This document shows, in pieces, positions 8,100 through 16,355 of a DNA stretch of 24,893 nucleotides (position 1 is the stretch's first letter; each line of letters opens with the position of its first letter). The notes under the pieces were generated by a model. The model was not told where the DNA came from. It worked only from the letters and a program-made list of their open reading frames with translations, and did not search any database. Made by a program: the position numbers and the translations under genes. This DNA is from a virus. The DNA lies in the IMG/VR virus record IMGVR_UViG_3300042549_000268, positions 1-24,893 of that record, one strand, 5' to 3'.

Positions 8100-10591
8100 G
8101 TTTGCGTGATTGTATTGAAGTTGGTCAAGACGTTGGCGCTCTCACCAAAGAGCAAGCAGATGCTGCTTCAAAAGTATATGAAGATTACTTTACAGAATAC
8201 TCAGCAACTATGGGAGCTGATGAAGCTGCCGCCAAAGCTGCAAAAGATACTGTTACTGCAATTAAGAATCAAGTATCTGAAAAAGCTCGCGTTCGTTTAC
8301 TGCAAGCAAAAAGCTGGGAAAATGTTTACAGCAATCTTATATCATTTAATAATGGTGAGGATTTAGGAAAGGCAGCATTAAAGTTAGTAAGCTCAGATGA
8401 GCAAGCTAAATTCTCTGGATTAGAAAATCGACAAGACGCAATTAGACAAATTGCTCATTCAAAAATGACTGACGTTCTAGTTACATTTAGGCGCAGAGGA
8501 GTACTTGGTAGAACTGGCAATCAAGAAATTGCGCTTGATTTGGTAAAGGTGGCATTTAGTGAAGAAACAGATAATGTTGCCGCTAAGAACTTATACAAAG
8601 CATGGTCTAATGCTAATGAATATTTAAGAACTAGGTTTAACAGGGCTGGCGGTAATATGCCAAAACTTGAAGGCGGGTATTTGCCTCAGTATCACGACGT
8701 TGTTGAAATGAGAAAAGTTAAACCAGAGGAATGGCGTGAATTTGTTGCTCCGTTATTAGATTCATCTAAGATGATTAATCCATTAACTAAACAACCATTC
8801 ACTCCAAAACAATTTACCGAAGCTCTAAATGAATCTTATAGAGCAATTATTACTGACGGATGGAGTAAAGTTAAAGAAGGCCAAGGTAAACATTCTCAAG
8901 CCTTATATAATAAAGGCTCCAATCATAGATTTTTGGTTTTTAAAGATTCTGAATCATGGATGGCATATCAAGAAAGATTTGGCAATCCAGAGCCATTTAT
9001 TACTATGATGAACTATGTTGATAATATGTCTCGCGATATTGCAACTCTTGAAGTTCTTGGGCCAAATCCAAACTCAACAGTTAGGCAAATTAAAGATTTA
9101 GTTAATTTAGATGCGTCAAGAAAAGATGAGTTAATAAAAACTGGCGAAAAACCTAATGAAGCCGCAGCAAAAAAAGCATTAAGTGCATTTGATGCAAGGT
9201 ATGGAATTTTCAATGGTTCTTCATCTGCTCCTATTGATGGCAATATTGCTAGAGGATTTGCTGGCGCTCGCGCATTGCTTACGTCAGTTCAACTAGGTGG
9301 TGCTACATTAGCTGCTATTCCAGGTGACTTATCTACTCAGTTTGCTACTCGTATGTATAACGGCATGGGTGAAACAAAGTTACTTAAAAGTATTGTAAAA
9401 CAATTAAACCCATTAAATGTAGATGAGCGCGGAAGAATTGCAGTCCAAGCTGGCTTAGTAGCTGAATCATGGACAAACGTAGCATCTGCACAGGCTAGAT
9501 ATATTGGTGACGTTACTGCTCCTGAGCTTGCTCAAAATATGTCAGAAGCTGTAATGCGAGCCTCATTGCTTTCTCCTTGGACACAAGCTGGACGCTGGGC
9601 TTTTGGCCTAGAGTTTATGGGACACTTTGCTAACAATGTATCTAAATCATTTAAAGAGCTTCCATCTGAATTGCAAAATACATTGCAACGTAGTGGGTTA
9701 GATGTGTCATGGGACATTATTAGAAAAGCTCAAATACATGATGCTGATGGATTAATGTTATTACGTCCAGAAGAAATTGCAGAAATTCAAGGCGTTAAAC
9801 CAGAAGTTGCAGATGAGCTTGCTACTAGATTTTTAGAGTTAATTAATATTGAAACTAACTTTGCTGTGCCTACAGCATCCTTAGCTGGTCGGGCAGCATT
9901 AGTAGGTGAAACTAAAGCTGGGACGCTTGTTGGTGAAATTAGTAGAAGCGTTGCTCAATACAAAAACTTTCCAGTAACAATATTTAATACGCACATTATG
10001 CGTACATTGTCACAGCAAACACTTAAAGGTAAATTTAAATACGGCTCTGCGTTTTTAATATCAACAACGCTTATGGGCGCTTTGGCATTGCAAATGAAAG
10101 AAATGGCAAATGGTAGAGACCCAAGAACTATGAATGACAAGAAGTTTTGGGGTGCGGCTATGATGCAAGGTGGAGGATTAGGTATTTATGGTGACTTCTT
10201 ATTTAGCGACGTTAATCGCTATGGCAGTTCGTTAGCACAACAAGTTCTTGGCCCAACGTTTGAGCTTGGTGGTGATGTACTTAAACTAACTATGGGTAAT
10301 TTGCAAGAACTATTTTCTGGAAAAGATACCAATTTTGCAAAAGAAGTTGTACAATTTGGTAGCAAATATTTTCCAGCTAAATCTTTGTGGTATGGAAAAT
10401 TGGTAGCACAGCGCATGTTCTTTGAGAACCTGCAAGAATGGGCAGACCCTAAAGCTAGAAGTAAAATGATTCAATTGCAGAATAAGTATCAAAGGGAAAC
10501 TGGGCAAGATTACTGGTGGGCGCCAGGTGAGGAAGCCCCAGAAAGAGCGCCAAATGTAACAGAAATATTTGAAGAACCGCCAAGAAGATAG
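8087..10591 (+). CDS. Large internal virion / DNA-ejection protein
   Basis: An 834-aa protein corresponding by position to the C-terminal bulk of T7 gp16. The N-terminal ~100 residues are helical. The C-terminal part has two hydrophobic stretches (ALLTSVQLGGATLAAIPGDL, around residue 400; FLISTTLMGALALQM, around 660) and a conserved-looking block, FWGAAMMQGGGLGIYGDFLF (about 687-706), that recurs in large virion proteins of podoviruses. The C-terminus ends in an acidic/proline tail. Two starts are possible: ATG 8087, or ATG 8096, which forms the ATGA overlap with the upstream stop and gives a protein three residues shorter. I favour 8096 slightly but list the longer form. It is followed by the tail fibre gene, as in T7. 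Confidence 0.75.
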   Translation: MSNMSLRDCIEVGQDVGALTKEQADAASKVYEDYFTEYSATMGADEAAAKAAKDTVTAIKNQVSEKARVRLLQAKSWENVYSNLISFNNGEDLGKAALKLVSSDEQAKFSGLENRQDAIRQIAHSKMTDVLVTFRRRGVLGRTGNQEIALDLVKVAFSEETDNVAAKNLYKAWSNANEYLRTRFNRAGGNMPKLEGGYLPQYHDVVEMRKVKPEEWREFVAPLLDSSKMINPLTKQPFTPKQFTEALNESYRAIITDGWSKVKEGQGKHSQALYNKGSNHRFLVFKDSESWMAYQERFGNPEPFITMMNYVDNMSRDIATLEVLGPNPNSTVRQIKDLVNLDASRKDELIKTGEKPNEAAAKKALSAFDARYGIFNGSSSAPIDGNIARGFAGARALLTSVQLGGATLAAIPGDLSTQFATRMYNGMGETKLLKSIVKQLNPLNVDERGRIAVQAGLVAESWTNVASAQARYIGDVTAPELAQNMSEAVMRASLLSPWTQAGRWAFGLEFMGHFANNVSKSFKELPSELQNTLQRSGLDVSWDIIRKAQIHDADGLMLLRPEEIAEIQGVKPEVADELATRFLELINIETNFAVPTASLAGRAALVGETKAGTLVGEISRSVAQYKNFPVTIFNTHIMRTLSQQTLKGKFKYGSAFLISTTLMGALALQMKEMANGRDPRTMNDKKFWGAAMMQGGGLGIYGDFLFSDVNRYGSSLAQQVLGPTFELGGDVLKLTMGNLQELFSGKDTNFAKEVVQFGSKYFPAKSLWYGKLVAQRMFFENLQEWADPKARSKMIQLQNKYQRETGQDYWWAPGEEAPERAPNVTEIFEEPPRR

Positions 10592-10602
10592 AAGGAAAAT
10601 AG

Positions 10603-12213
10603 ATGGCAGATTATCCAATAAGTAACGTACCTCGTCGCATAGTCTATTCAGGCTCTGCTGGCGTTGGCCCATACGCTTTTCCTTTTGAAGTTTTAGTTGA
10701 GACAGACTTAGACGTATACAAGAATAGCACATTACTGACGCTAACAAGTGATTACACAGTTACCATTGCGTCTAATGGTACGGGTTCAATTACATTGGTA
10801 TCTGCTGCTAGTGGCTCTGATAGCATTTCTATTATCGGTGCTAGAGCAATTGAGCGTAGCACAGACTTTACTACTGGTGGTGACTTCTTTGCTAATACGC
10901 TAAACGAAGAACTAGATTCACAAACAATCTTTATTCAGCAAGTAGCAGAAACAGCAGAGCGTGGCATTAAGGCTCCAGTAACAGACCCTACTAGCATTGA
11001 TATGACACTGCCATCATATCTAAATCGTCGTGGTAAGGTATTAGTATTTAATGAGACTACTGGTAATCCAGAGGCTGGCCCTAACTTAGCATCTATTAAT
11101 ACTGTTGCTGATAACTTAACAGATATTGAAACTGTTTCTAATAACATTGCAGACGTTAATACTGTTGCTGGCATTAGTTCAAATGTGACAACTGTTGCTA
11201 ATATCTCTGCAAGCGTAGTAGCCGCAGCAAGTAACTCAACTAACATTAATACTGTAGCGACTAATATTGCTAACGTAAATACAACGGCTACTAACATTGC
11301 TGACGTTAATGATATAGCTGACAACATTGGTAGCGTTCAACTTGTTGCTAGTGACTTAGGTGGCAGTGGCTTTGACTACGACTTAGGTAGTATCTCAGAC
11401 CCAGCATCTGGTGTTACTGGTACGCCTGACGGTTACATTGTGACTGTAGCTAATGACATTGCAGACGTAACGACTGTAGCGAATAATATTGCAGACGTAT
11501 CAGCAGTAGCTGCTATTTCATCAGATGTGTCAATTGTAGTAGATAACATTACTGACATTCAGAACGCAGAAGAAAATGCAGACGCGGCAGCAGCATCAGC
11601 AATCTTGGCTAATGACTGGGCAACTAAGACATCTGGTACTGTGGCAGGTGGTGAGTATTCAGCTAAGTATCATGCACAAGCAGCAGCGACATCAGCAGGT
11701 GCGGCAAGCACATCTGCAACAGCAGCAGGTAATGCACAAGTAGCAGCAGAGACAGCAAGAGACCAAACACTTACAGCGTACGATAACTTTGACGACAGAT
11801 ACCTTGGTGCTAAGACATCTAACCCATCTGTAGACAATGATGGTAATGCGTTAGTTGCTGGTGCTTTGTACTTCAATAGTGTTAGTGGCTCAATGAAAGT
11901 TTACACTGGAACTGTATGGGTAGATGCCTATGCTTCTGGTGATACATTCTTAGCTAAAGCAAATAACTTATCTGACTTAGCTAGTATTGCAACTGCTGTA
12001 TCTAATCTTGGTTTAACTATTGGCACTAACGTGCAAGCATGGGACACAGATTTAGACTGGATAGCTGCAAACATTACAAATGCTGGCAAAGCATTACTAG
12101 ATGATGCAGATGCAGCAGCACAAAGAACAACTCTTGGTCTAGGTAGTCTAGCAACTAAGAGTGTAGTAACATCATCTGATTTAGATACAACACTTGATTT
12201 AGGGAGCATTTAA
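10603..12213 (+). CDS. Tail fibre protein with T7 gp17-like N-terminus
   Basis: A 536-aa fibre protein. Residues 1-137 match the T7 gp17 N-terminal adaptor that docks fibres to the tail: RRIVYSGSAGVGPYAFPF, a TSDYTV turn, and LDSQTIFIQQVAETAERGIK before a Pro/Asp linker (VTDPTSIDMTLP). Residues 167-246 and 281-320 carry twelve decapeptide repeats. Next comes an Ala-rich coiled coil (about 325-385), then a YFNSVSGSMKVYTGTVW module and a NLSDLASIATAVSNLGL phage-tail repeat near the C-terminus. It has no obvious C-terminal receptor-binding domain. The host-contacting tip is therefore probably one of the next gene products. Certain as a fibre; the division of labour is inferred. Confidence 0.9.
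   Translation: MADYPISNVPRRIVYSGSAGVGPYAFPFEVLVETDLDVYKNSTLLTLTSDYTVTIASNGTGSITLVSAASGSDSISIIGARAIERSTDFTTGGDFFANTLNEELDSQTIFIQQVAETAERGIKAPVTDPTSIDMTLPSYLNRRGKVLVFNETTGNPEAGPNLASINTVADNLTDIETVSNNIADVNTVAGISSNVTTVANISASVVAAASNSTNINTVATNIANVNTTATNIADVNDIADNIGSVQLVASDLGGSGFDYDLGSISDPASGVTGTPDGYIVTVANDIADVTTVANNIADVSAVAAISSDVSIVVDNITDIQNAEENADAAAASAILANDWATKTSGTVAGGEYSAKYHAQAAATSAGAASTSATAAGNAQVAAETARDQTLTAYDNFDDRYLGAKTSNPSVDNDGNALVAGALYFNSVSGSMKVYTGTVWVDAYASGDTFLAKANNLSDLASIATAVSNLGLTIGTNVQAWDTDLDWIAANITNAGKALLDDADAAAQRTTLGLGSLATKSVVTSSDLDTTLDLGSI
11101..11562 (+). repeat. Twelve decapeptide repeats in the tail fibre stem
   Basis: Eight consecutive 30-nt units (11101-11340) encode variants of TVA-N-IADVN, and four more (11443-11562) follow a 34-residue insert containing FDYDLGSISDP. 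The unit length is exactly 10 codons with no indels inside either block. DNA-level similarity is partial (recurrent ACTGTTGCT and AATATTGC), so these are old protein repeats rather than recent slippage copies. They probably form a trimeric fibrous stem. Confidence 0.85.
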
Positions 12214-12215
12214 TT

Positions 12216-12695
12216 ATGGCAACAGCCTTAAAACTGCGTAGAGGAACCACATCTGCTCACAGTACATTTACTGGTGCAGAGGGTGAGATTACGGTAGATA
12301 CCACAAAGGATACGGTTGTTGTCCATGATGGCTCAACCGCAGGTGGTTTTCCACTAGCAAAAGAAACAGCAACTGTAGCAAAGACTGGGGCAACTGGTTC
12401 TGCCGTAGTTCCTAACGGGACAACTGGTGAACGTGATGGAAGCCCAGCAACTGGTTACTTCCGATTCAATACAACACTAGGTAAAGCTGAGATTTATACT
12501 GGCTCTGCTTGGGGTTCTGTTGGTGGAGGTGCAACTGGTGCTGGCAGTGATGAAGTATTTGTAGAAAATACAGTGACAGTCACAGCAAGTTATACATTAA
12601 CAACAGGTAAAAATGCGTCATCAGTTGGCCCTATTACAGTTAATAGTGGCGTAAGTGTGACAGTTCCTAGCGGTCAACGCTGGGTAGTATTGTAA
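12216..12695 (+). CDS. Fibre protein with Mtd-like N-terminal domain
   Basis: A 159-aa virion protein. Residues 3-50 (LKLRRGTTSAHSTFTGAEGE and VVVHDGSTAGGFPLA) have the form of the N-terminal domain of the Bordetella phage major tropism determinant, a module found at the attachment end of many phage fibres. A FNTTLGKAEIYTGSAWGSVG segment (about 83-102) is a common fibre module. The C-terminal 45 residues (YTLTTGKNASSVGPITVNSG, then VTVPSGQRW) are a beta-prism-like end shared by many marine and freshwater phage fibres. It starts two bases after the stem gene's stop. Likely a fibre segment or adaptor joined to the stem; the assembly order is not visible. Confidence 0.75.
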   Translation: MATALKLRRGTTSAHSTFTGAEGEITVDTTKDTVVVHDGSTAGGFPLAKETATVAKTGATGSAVVPNGTTGERDGSPATGYFRFNTTLGKAEIYTGSAWGSVGGGATGAGSDEVFVENTVTVTASYTLTTGKNASSVGPITVNSGVSVTVPSGQRWVVL

Positions 12696-12705
12696 GGGGA
12701 TATAG

Positions 12706-13707
12706 ATGGCGACAATTATTTCAGGCACAACAGGTATTGATACAGATGGTCTTGTTGTAGATAGCAATACATTATTTATAGATGCTGCTAATGATAGAGT
12801 AGGGGTTGGTACTGCTAGTCCTATAAATAAATTAGATGTTAATGGTTCAGTTTATATTGGAACATATAATTATTTTACTAATATAAGTGGTGGTTATTGG
12901 GCATCTGGAAATAATACATATACAACAGGATGGTTTAGTCAGAGTGATGGAGCAATGTCATTTAGAGCTGGCTCCGCTACAGAACGTATGCGTATTGATG
13001 TTAATGGTAACGTAACAGTGCCTACTTCTAGTGCTTATTTATATGTGGGCAGCAGTACATATACAGGTGATGCCTCTAGTGGTGCAGGTGGTGGGTTTGG
13101 TAACTCGGTAAATTCTGGAGTTTGTTGGGCTTCTGTAGCTGGAAGTTCTGCTGCTATTTTTAATCGTCAGTCAGATGACGGAACGGTTGTGCTTATTAGA
13201 CAAGCAGGTACCACAGAAGGCACCATTTCAGTATCGGGTACAACAGTATCTTACACAGGTGGTCACTTATCTCGTTGGTCACAGTTTTATAATGAAACTA
13301 CAAAAGTAGAAGTATATCGTGGCACAGTATTAGAATCAGTAGATGCTATGTGTGAATGGTACAGAGATGGTGAATTGCTGCCTAACGAACAAGCTACTAA
13401 AACTATTGTATCTACAACAATTGCTTCAAAAGCTGTAGCTGGCGTGTTTGATATGTACGACAATGATGATGAAGATAATCCTTATGACTTCTATGTAGCA
13501 CAGTCAGGTGACTTTGTAATTCGTCTAGCTGCTGGTACTGTAGTGCAAAAAGGGGACTTATTAGAATCTGCTGGTAATGGTACTGCTAGAGTGCAATCTG
13601 ATAACATTTGTCGTAGCTCAACAATTGCTAAGGTAACTTCTAACCATGTATCAGAAACGTATGCAGACGGCTCTTTCTGCGTACCTTGTATTTTGATGAT
13701 AGGATAA
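12706..13707 (+). CDS. Tail fibre / receptor-binding protein
   Basis: A 333-aa protein. The first ~110 residues have the repeated phage-fibre signature DTDGLVVDSNTLFIDAANDR, VGVGTASPINKLDVNG and a SATERMRIDVNGNV segment, typical of fibres that often precede a chaperone domain. Here no S74 peptidase motif follows. The C-terminal ~145 residues (from LSRWSQFYNE to FCVPCILMIG) form a domain with a DFVIRLAAGTVVQKGDLLES strand pair, common at the tips of phage fibres. It starts 10 bases after the previous gene with AAGGGGATATAG as ribosome site. The receptor-binding role is inferred. Confidence 0.75.
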   Translation: MATIISGTTGIDTDGLVVDSNTLFIDAANDRVGVGTASPINKLDVNGSVYIGTYNYFTNISGGYWASGNNTYTTGWFSQSDGAMSFRAGSATERMRIDVNGNVTVPTSSAYLYVGSSTYTGDASSGAGGGFGNSVNSGVCWASVAGSSAAIFNRQSDDGTVVLIRQAGTTEGTISVSGTTVSYTGGHLSRWSQFYNETTKVEVYRGTVLESVDAMCEWYRDGELLPNEQATKTIVSTTIASKAVAGVFDMYDNDDEDNPYDFYVAQSGDFVIRLAAGTVVQKGDLLESAGNGTARVQSDNICRSSTIAKVTSNHVSETYADGSFCVPCILMIG

Positions 13708-13710
13708 ATT

Positions 13711-14334
13711 ATGAGTTTAGTTAAAATAGAAGGCAATGCTTCTGGCACTGGGGTCTTTACAGTAGCATCGCCAAATAGTAATACAGACCGCACACTGACA
13801 TTGCCAGACAATACTGGTACCGTAGCTTTAACATCTGACTTGCCATACGCATTAACAAGTGGTACTGCTGTATCTGCTAGTGGTACTTCTGTGGACTTTA
13901 CAGATATTCCTTCATGGGTTAAGCGTATTACTGTGATGTTATATGATATTAGTGTATCTGGAACATCAAACTTAATTTTTAGACTTGGTGATTCTGGCGG
14001 AATAGAGATAACTGGATATTCTTCTGGAGCAACATCAGTTTCAAATACTACGGCAAATACTACAAATGGAAATGGCGGAACAGATAATACTAGCATATCT
14101 GCTGCTGGCGCAGTTAGTACTGCCGCTTCTGTGTATCAAGGACATTGTTTTATGACACAACTTGACAATACTAGATGGGTTATCTCTGGTAGTTTGTATG
14201 CAACAAGTATCGGTAGAGTAATGCAATTTGCAGGTCGTTCTTCTTTGACATCCACACTAGACCGCATCCGCATCACCACAGCAAACGGCACAGATACATT
14301 TGATGCAGGTTCAATCAACATTCTTTACGAATAG
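13711..14334 (+). CDS. Putative receptor-binding fibre protein
   Basis: A 207-aa Ser/Thr/Gly-rich protein. Its N-terminal ~50 residues (GTGVFTVASPNSNTDRTLTL, then PDNTGTVALTSDL) are the widespread fibre entry module. The rest is a compact beta domain beginning TSVDFTDIPSWVKRITVMLY and ending FDAGSINILYE, a fold repeatedly seen as the last domain of small phage fibre proteins. It starts three bases after the previous stop. Together with its neighbours it makes an unusually modular fibre set; which protein touches the host cannot be told. Confidence 0.7.
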   Translation: MSLVKIEGNASGTGVFTVASPNSNTDRTLTLPDNTGTVALTSDLPYALTSGTAVSASGTSVDFTDIPSWVKRITVMLYDISVSGTSNLIFRLGDSGGIEITGYSSGATSVSNTTANTTNGNGGTDNTSISAAGAVSTAASVYQGHCFMTQLDNTRWVISGSLYATSIGRVMQFAGRSSLTSTLDRIRITTANGTDTFDAGSINILYE

Positions 14335-14342
14335 GATATAGC

Positions 14343-14504
14343 ATGAGAATTGAAGTTAATTTACAAACAGGTGAAACTACTGAACATCCTGATGCTCCTG
14401 TGACTTGGGAAGTTCCAGTTGAACCTGTACAAATACAACCAACTAAAGAAGAATTAATGGCTAAGTTACTTGAAATACAAGCACAGCTAGAAGGGATGCA
14501 ATAA
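14343..14504 (+). CDS. Small tail fibre assembly-like protein (53 aa)
   Basis: A 53-codon gene between two fibre genes. It starts at ATG 14343 after AGGATATAGC and its stop overlaps the next start as TAATG (14502-14506). The product has an N-terminal strand (MRIEVNLQTGET), a proline-rich middle, and a C-terminal amphipathic helix (KEELMAKLLEIQAQLEGMQ). This helix resembles the C-terminal ends of tail fibre assembly chaperones. Coupling to the following fibre gene supports such a role. The call is by size, helix and position only. Confidence 0.65.
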   Translation: MRIEVNLQTGETTEHPDAPVTWEVPVEPVQIQPTKEELMAKLLEIQAQLEGMQ

Positions 14505-15613
14505 TGTCAATGACCTATGGTGGCGACCAAATAACGTTTAACGATAACTCCACACAGAACACAGCTGCTAAAGTTGGCATGGTAAACCGTATTATTAACG
14601 GTGCGATGATGATTGACCAGCGTAATGCTGGGGCTAGTGTGACGCCTACAGGGTCTGGTTACACGCTAGATAGATGGTTAGCTGCATTAGCACAATCAAG
14701 TAAAATATCTATTCAGCAAAATGCTGGAGCTGTTACGCCACCAGTAGGATTTAAAAACTATTTAGGCATCACTTCTTTATCTGCATACTCAGTAACCTCT
14801 AGTGATTACTTTACAATTCAACACAATATTGAAGGTTTGAATGTAGCTGATTTAGCTTGGGGAACTGCTAATGCTGTTCCAGTAACTTTATCATTCTGGG
14901 TGCGCTCTAGCCTTACTGGAACTTTTGGTGGCTCTGTAAACAATAGTGCAATTAGTCGTTCATATCCATTTAGCTATACTATTAGTTCTGCTAATACATG
15001 GGAACAAAAGACTATTACTATTGCTGGCGATACAACAGGAACATGGCTAACAACTAATGGTATTGGAATTACTATTAACTTGAGCGTTGGTATGGGAAGT
15101 ACATATAGCGGAACTGCTGGCTCATGGGCAACAGGTTCTTACTATTCAGTTACAGGCGCTAGGTCAGTAGTCGGCACATCTGGTGCTACCTTCTACATCA
15201 CAGGTGTTCAACTAGAAAAAGGCTCTACAGCTACATCATTTGATTATAGACCTTATGGTACAGAGTTGAGTTTGTGTCAGAGATATTTTTTAGGAATTAA
15301 AAACGATGGAGCAAATAATTTACTTGTAGCAACCTCTGCAATAGCAAGCTCATCTACGATTGCTGGATGTATGATAAATTTGCCAGTTGAAATGAGAACT
15401 CAACCTTCAATATCTGGGACATCGTTAGCTTTAGCTGATACTGCAAATCCAGTTACAAATGTAACATCTATAGCATTAAGAACTGACCTAGCTACAACAA
15501 AGGCTATTTATTTTGGAGCTGATGTAGCTAGTGGATTGACGGCGCATAGACCTTATTATTTGAGGTTTCAAGCAGCAAGCTCTGGGTCTTTTAATATTTC
15601 AGCGGAGTTATAA
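14504..15613 (+). CDS. Receptor-binding fibre tip with carbohydrate-binding-like domain
   Basis: A 369-aa protein. After a short fibre entry motif ([20 protein letters not shown]) it carries a domain beginning [20 protein letters not shown], then YTLDRW, and later [26 protein letters not shown]. This is a well-known module at the tips of phage fibres that resembles jelly-roll carbohydrate-binding domains. The C-terminal ~110 residues form another beta domain. It is the best candidate for the host-contacting protein in this set. The start at 14504 is translationally coupled with AAGGG as ribosome site. The sugar-binding role is inferred from fold resemblance, not from a visible catalytic site. 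Confidence 0.8.
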   Translation: MSMTYGGDQITFNDNSTQNTAAKVGMVNRIINGAMMIDQRNAGASVTPTGSGYTLDRWLAALAQSSKISIQQNAGAVTPPVGFKNYLGITSLSAYSVTSSDYFTIQHNIEGLNVADLAWGTANAVPVTLSFWVRSSLTGTFGGSVNNSAISRSYPFSYTISSANTWEQKTITIAGDTTGTWLTTNGIGITINLSVGMGSTYSGTAGSWATGSYYSVTGARSVVGTSGATFYITGVQLEKGSTATSFDYRPYGTELSLCQRYFLGIKNDGANNLLVATSAIASSSTIAGCMINLPVEMRTQPSISGTSLALADTANPVTNVTSIALRTDLATTKAIYFGADVASGLTAHRPYYLRFQAASSGSFNISAEL

Positions 15614-15615
15614 TT

Positions 15616-15783
15616 ATGAAAACATATAAAATTGTAAATAGCGTTGAAACAGATTTGCCATGTTCAATTTTAAGTTCAGATGGTTGGTCTATCCCCTTCG
15701 ATGAAGCTAACACAGACTACCAAGCATATCTAGCATGGCTTGACGAAGGCAACACACCAGAACCAGCAGACGAGGTGGCTTAA
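15616..15783 (+). CDS. Small fibre-associated protein (55 aa)
   Basis: A 55-codon gene starting two bases after the fibre tip gene and ending in a TAATG overlap with the next gene. The product ([16 protein letters not shown], then [20 protein letters not shown] and NTPEPADE) matches the pattern of short phage proteins found after fibre genes, whose IPFDxxNxDYQxYLxW segment is recurrent and whose acidic/proline end is typical. They are probably fibre chaperones or adaptors; function is not established here. Confidence 0.7.
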   Translation: MKTYKIVNSVETDLPCSILSSDGWSIPFDEANTDYQAYLAWLDEGNTPEPADEVA

Positions 15784-16355
15784 TGATGAGTGAGATTGAT
15801 GAGACAGCCGCACGTTTAAATTCACATGAAGCTGTGTGTGCATTTAGATATGAGACTATTAATGCTAGGCTTAAACGCTTAGAGCAAATCCTATTAGGTG
15901 TTGCTGGGTTTGTCATTGTATTTCTTCTTAGTCAAGGCTTTGCACATGCAGACGAGACAACGATTAACTACAAAGGACAGCCAGTTCCATCTGCTATGGC
16001 TCCTTCAATGTCAGCTTTCTCTCAAGACGTTTGTGGTATTGGTGTTAGTGGTGCAGTTAATGGCGGTGTATTTTCTGTCGCTGGTGGCACAATGATTACA
16101 GACCAAAACTGTGTACGTCTTAAGTGGTCAAAGTTCTTTCACGATAGTGGATTGAAAGTAGCAGCAGTATCACTTGCTTGCCAAGCAACGCATGAGAACT
16201 GGGTAGCAATGGAGATGTCAGGTTCACCTTGTCCAATAGGTGGCGCTATTGGTAACGCAGCAAGGAGAGCATGGTATGAGTTACATCCAGAATGGTTTGA
16301 GCAACTTTACGGCAAGACATTTACTTTACCTTTGGTTACTGATAGGAGCGAATGA
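15783..16355 (+). CDS. Coiled-coil/signal-anchor protein with extracytoplasmic Cys domain
   Basis: A 190-aa protein of two parts. Residues 1-35 form a short hydrophilic helix (RLNSHEAVCAFRYETINARL) like small phage membrane proteins near lysis genes. Residues 36-53 are a hydrophobic helix followed by AHA-DE (54-58), which resembles a signal peptidase I site. Residues 57-190 form an exported domain with paired Cys and a segment CGIGVSGAVNGGVFSVAGGT that recurs in phage proteins of unknown role. The layout looks like a fusion of a membrane coiled-coil protein with a secreted protein. The start at 15783 is coupled to the previous stop and has GAGG upstream. Its last 80 bases also encode the signal peptide of the next gene. 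A role in lysis or envelope disruption is inferred from location. Confidence 0.6.
   Translation: MMSEIDETAARLNSHEAVCAFRYETINARLKRLEQILLGVAGFVIVFLLSQGFAHADETTINYKGQPVPSAMAPSMSAFSQDVCGIGVSGAVNGGVFSVAGGTMITDQNCVRLKWSKFFHDSGLKVAAVSLACQATHENWVAMEMSGSPCPIGGAIGNAARRAWYELHPEWFEQLYGKTFTLPLVTDRSE
16262..16269 (+). promoter_or_regulatory. Shine-Dalgarno inside the upstream gene that sets the start at 16276
   Basis: AAGGAGAG ends about seven bases before ATG 16276. In the overlapping upstream frame it is read as the consecutive codons AGG AGA (Arg-Arg). It supports 16276 as the true start of the Cys-rich gene instead of the upstream in-frame ATG at 16240, which lacks such a site. Confidence 0.75.

Noticed and set aside
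10310-10747. 145-codon - strand frame across the ejection/fibre junction
   Set aside because: Antisense to two well-supported genes, no ribosome site, and no recognisable sequence.
13491-14096. 201-codon - strand frame opposite two fibre genes
   Set aside because: Long only because the fibre genes are poor in stop-generating codons on the other strand; no start context or domain.
16240-16275. Upstream in-frame start of the Cys-rich gene
   Set aside because: No ribosome site, and it would place 12 extra residues before an already complete signal peptide; ATG 16276 has AAGGAGAG.
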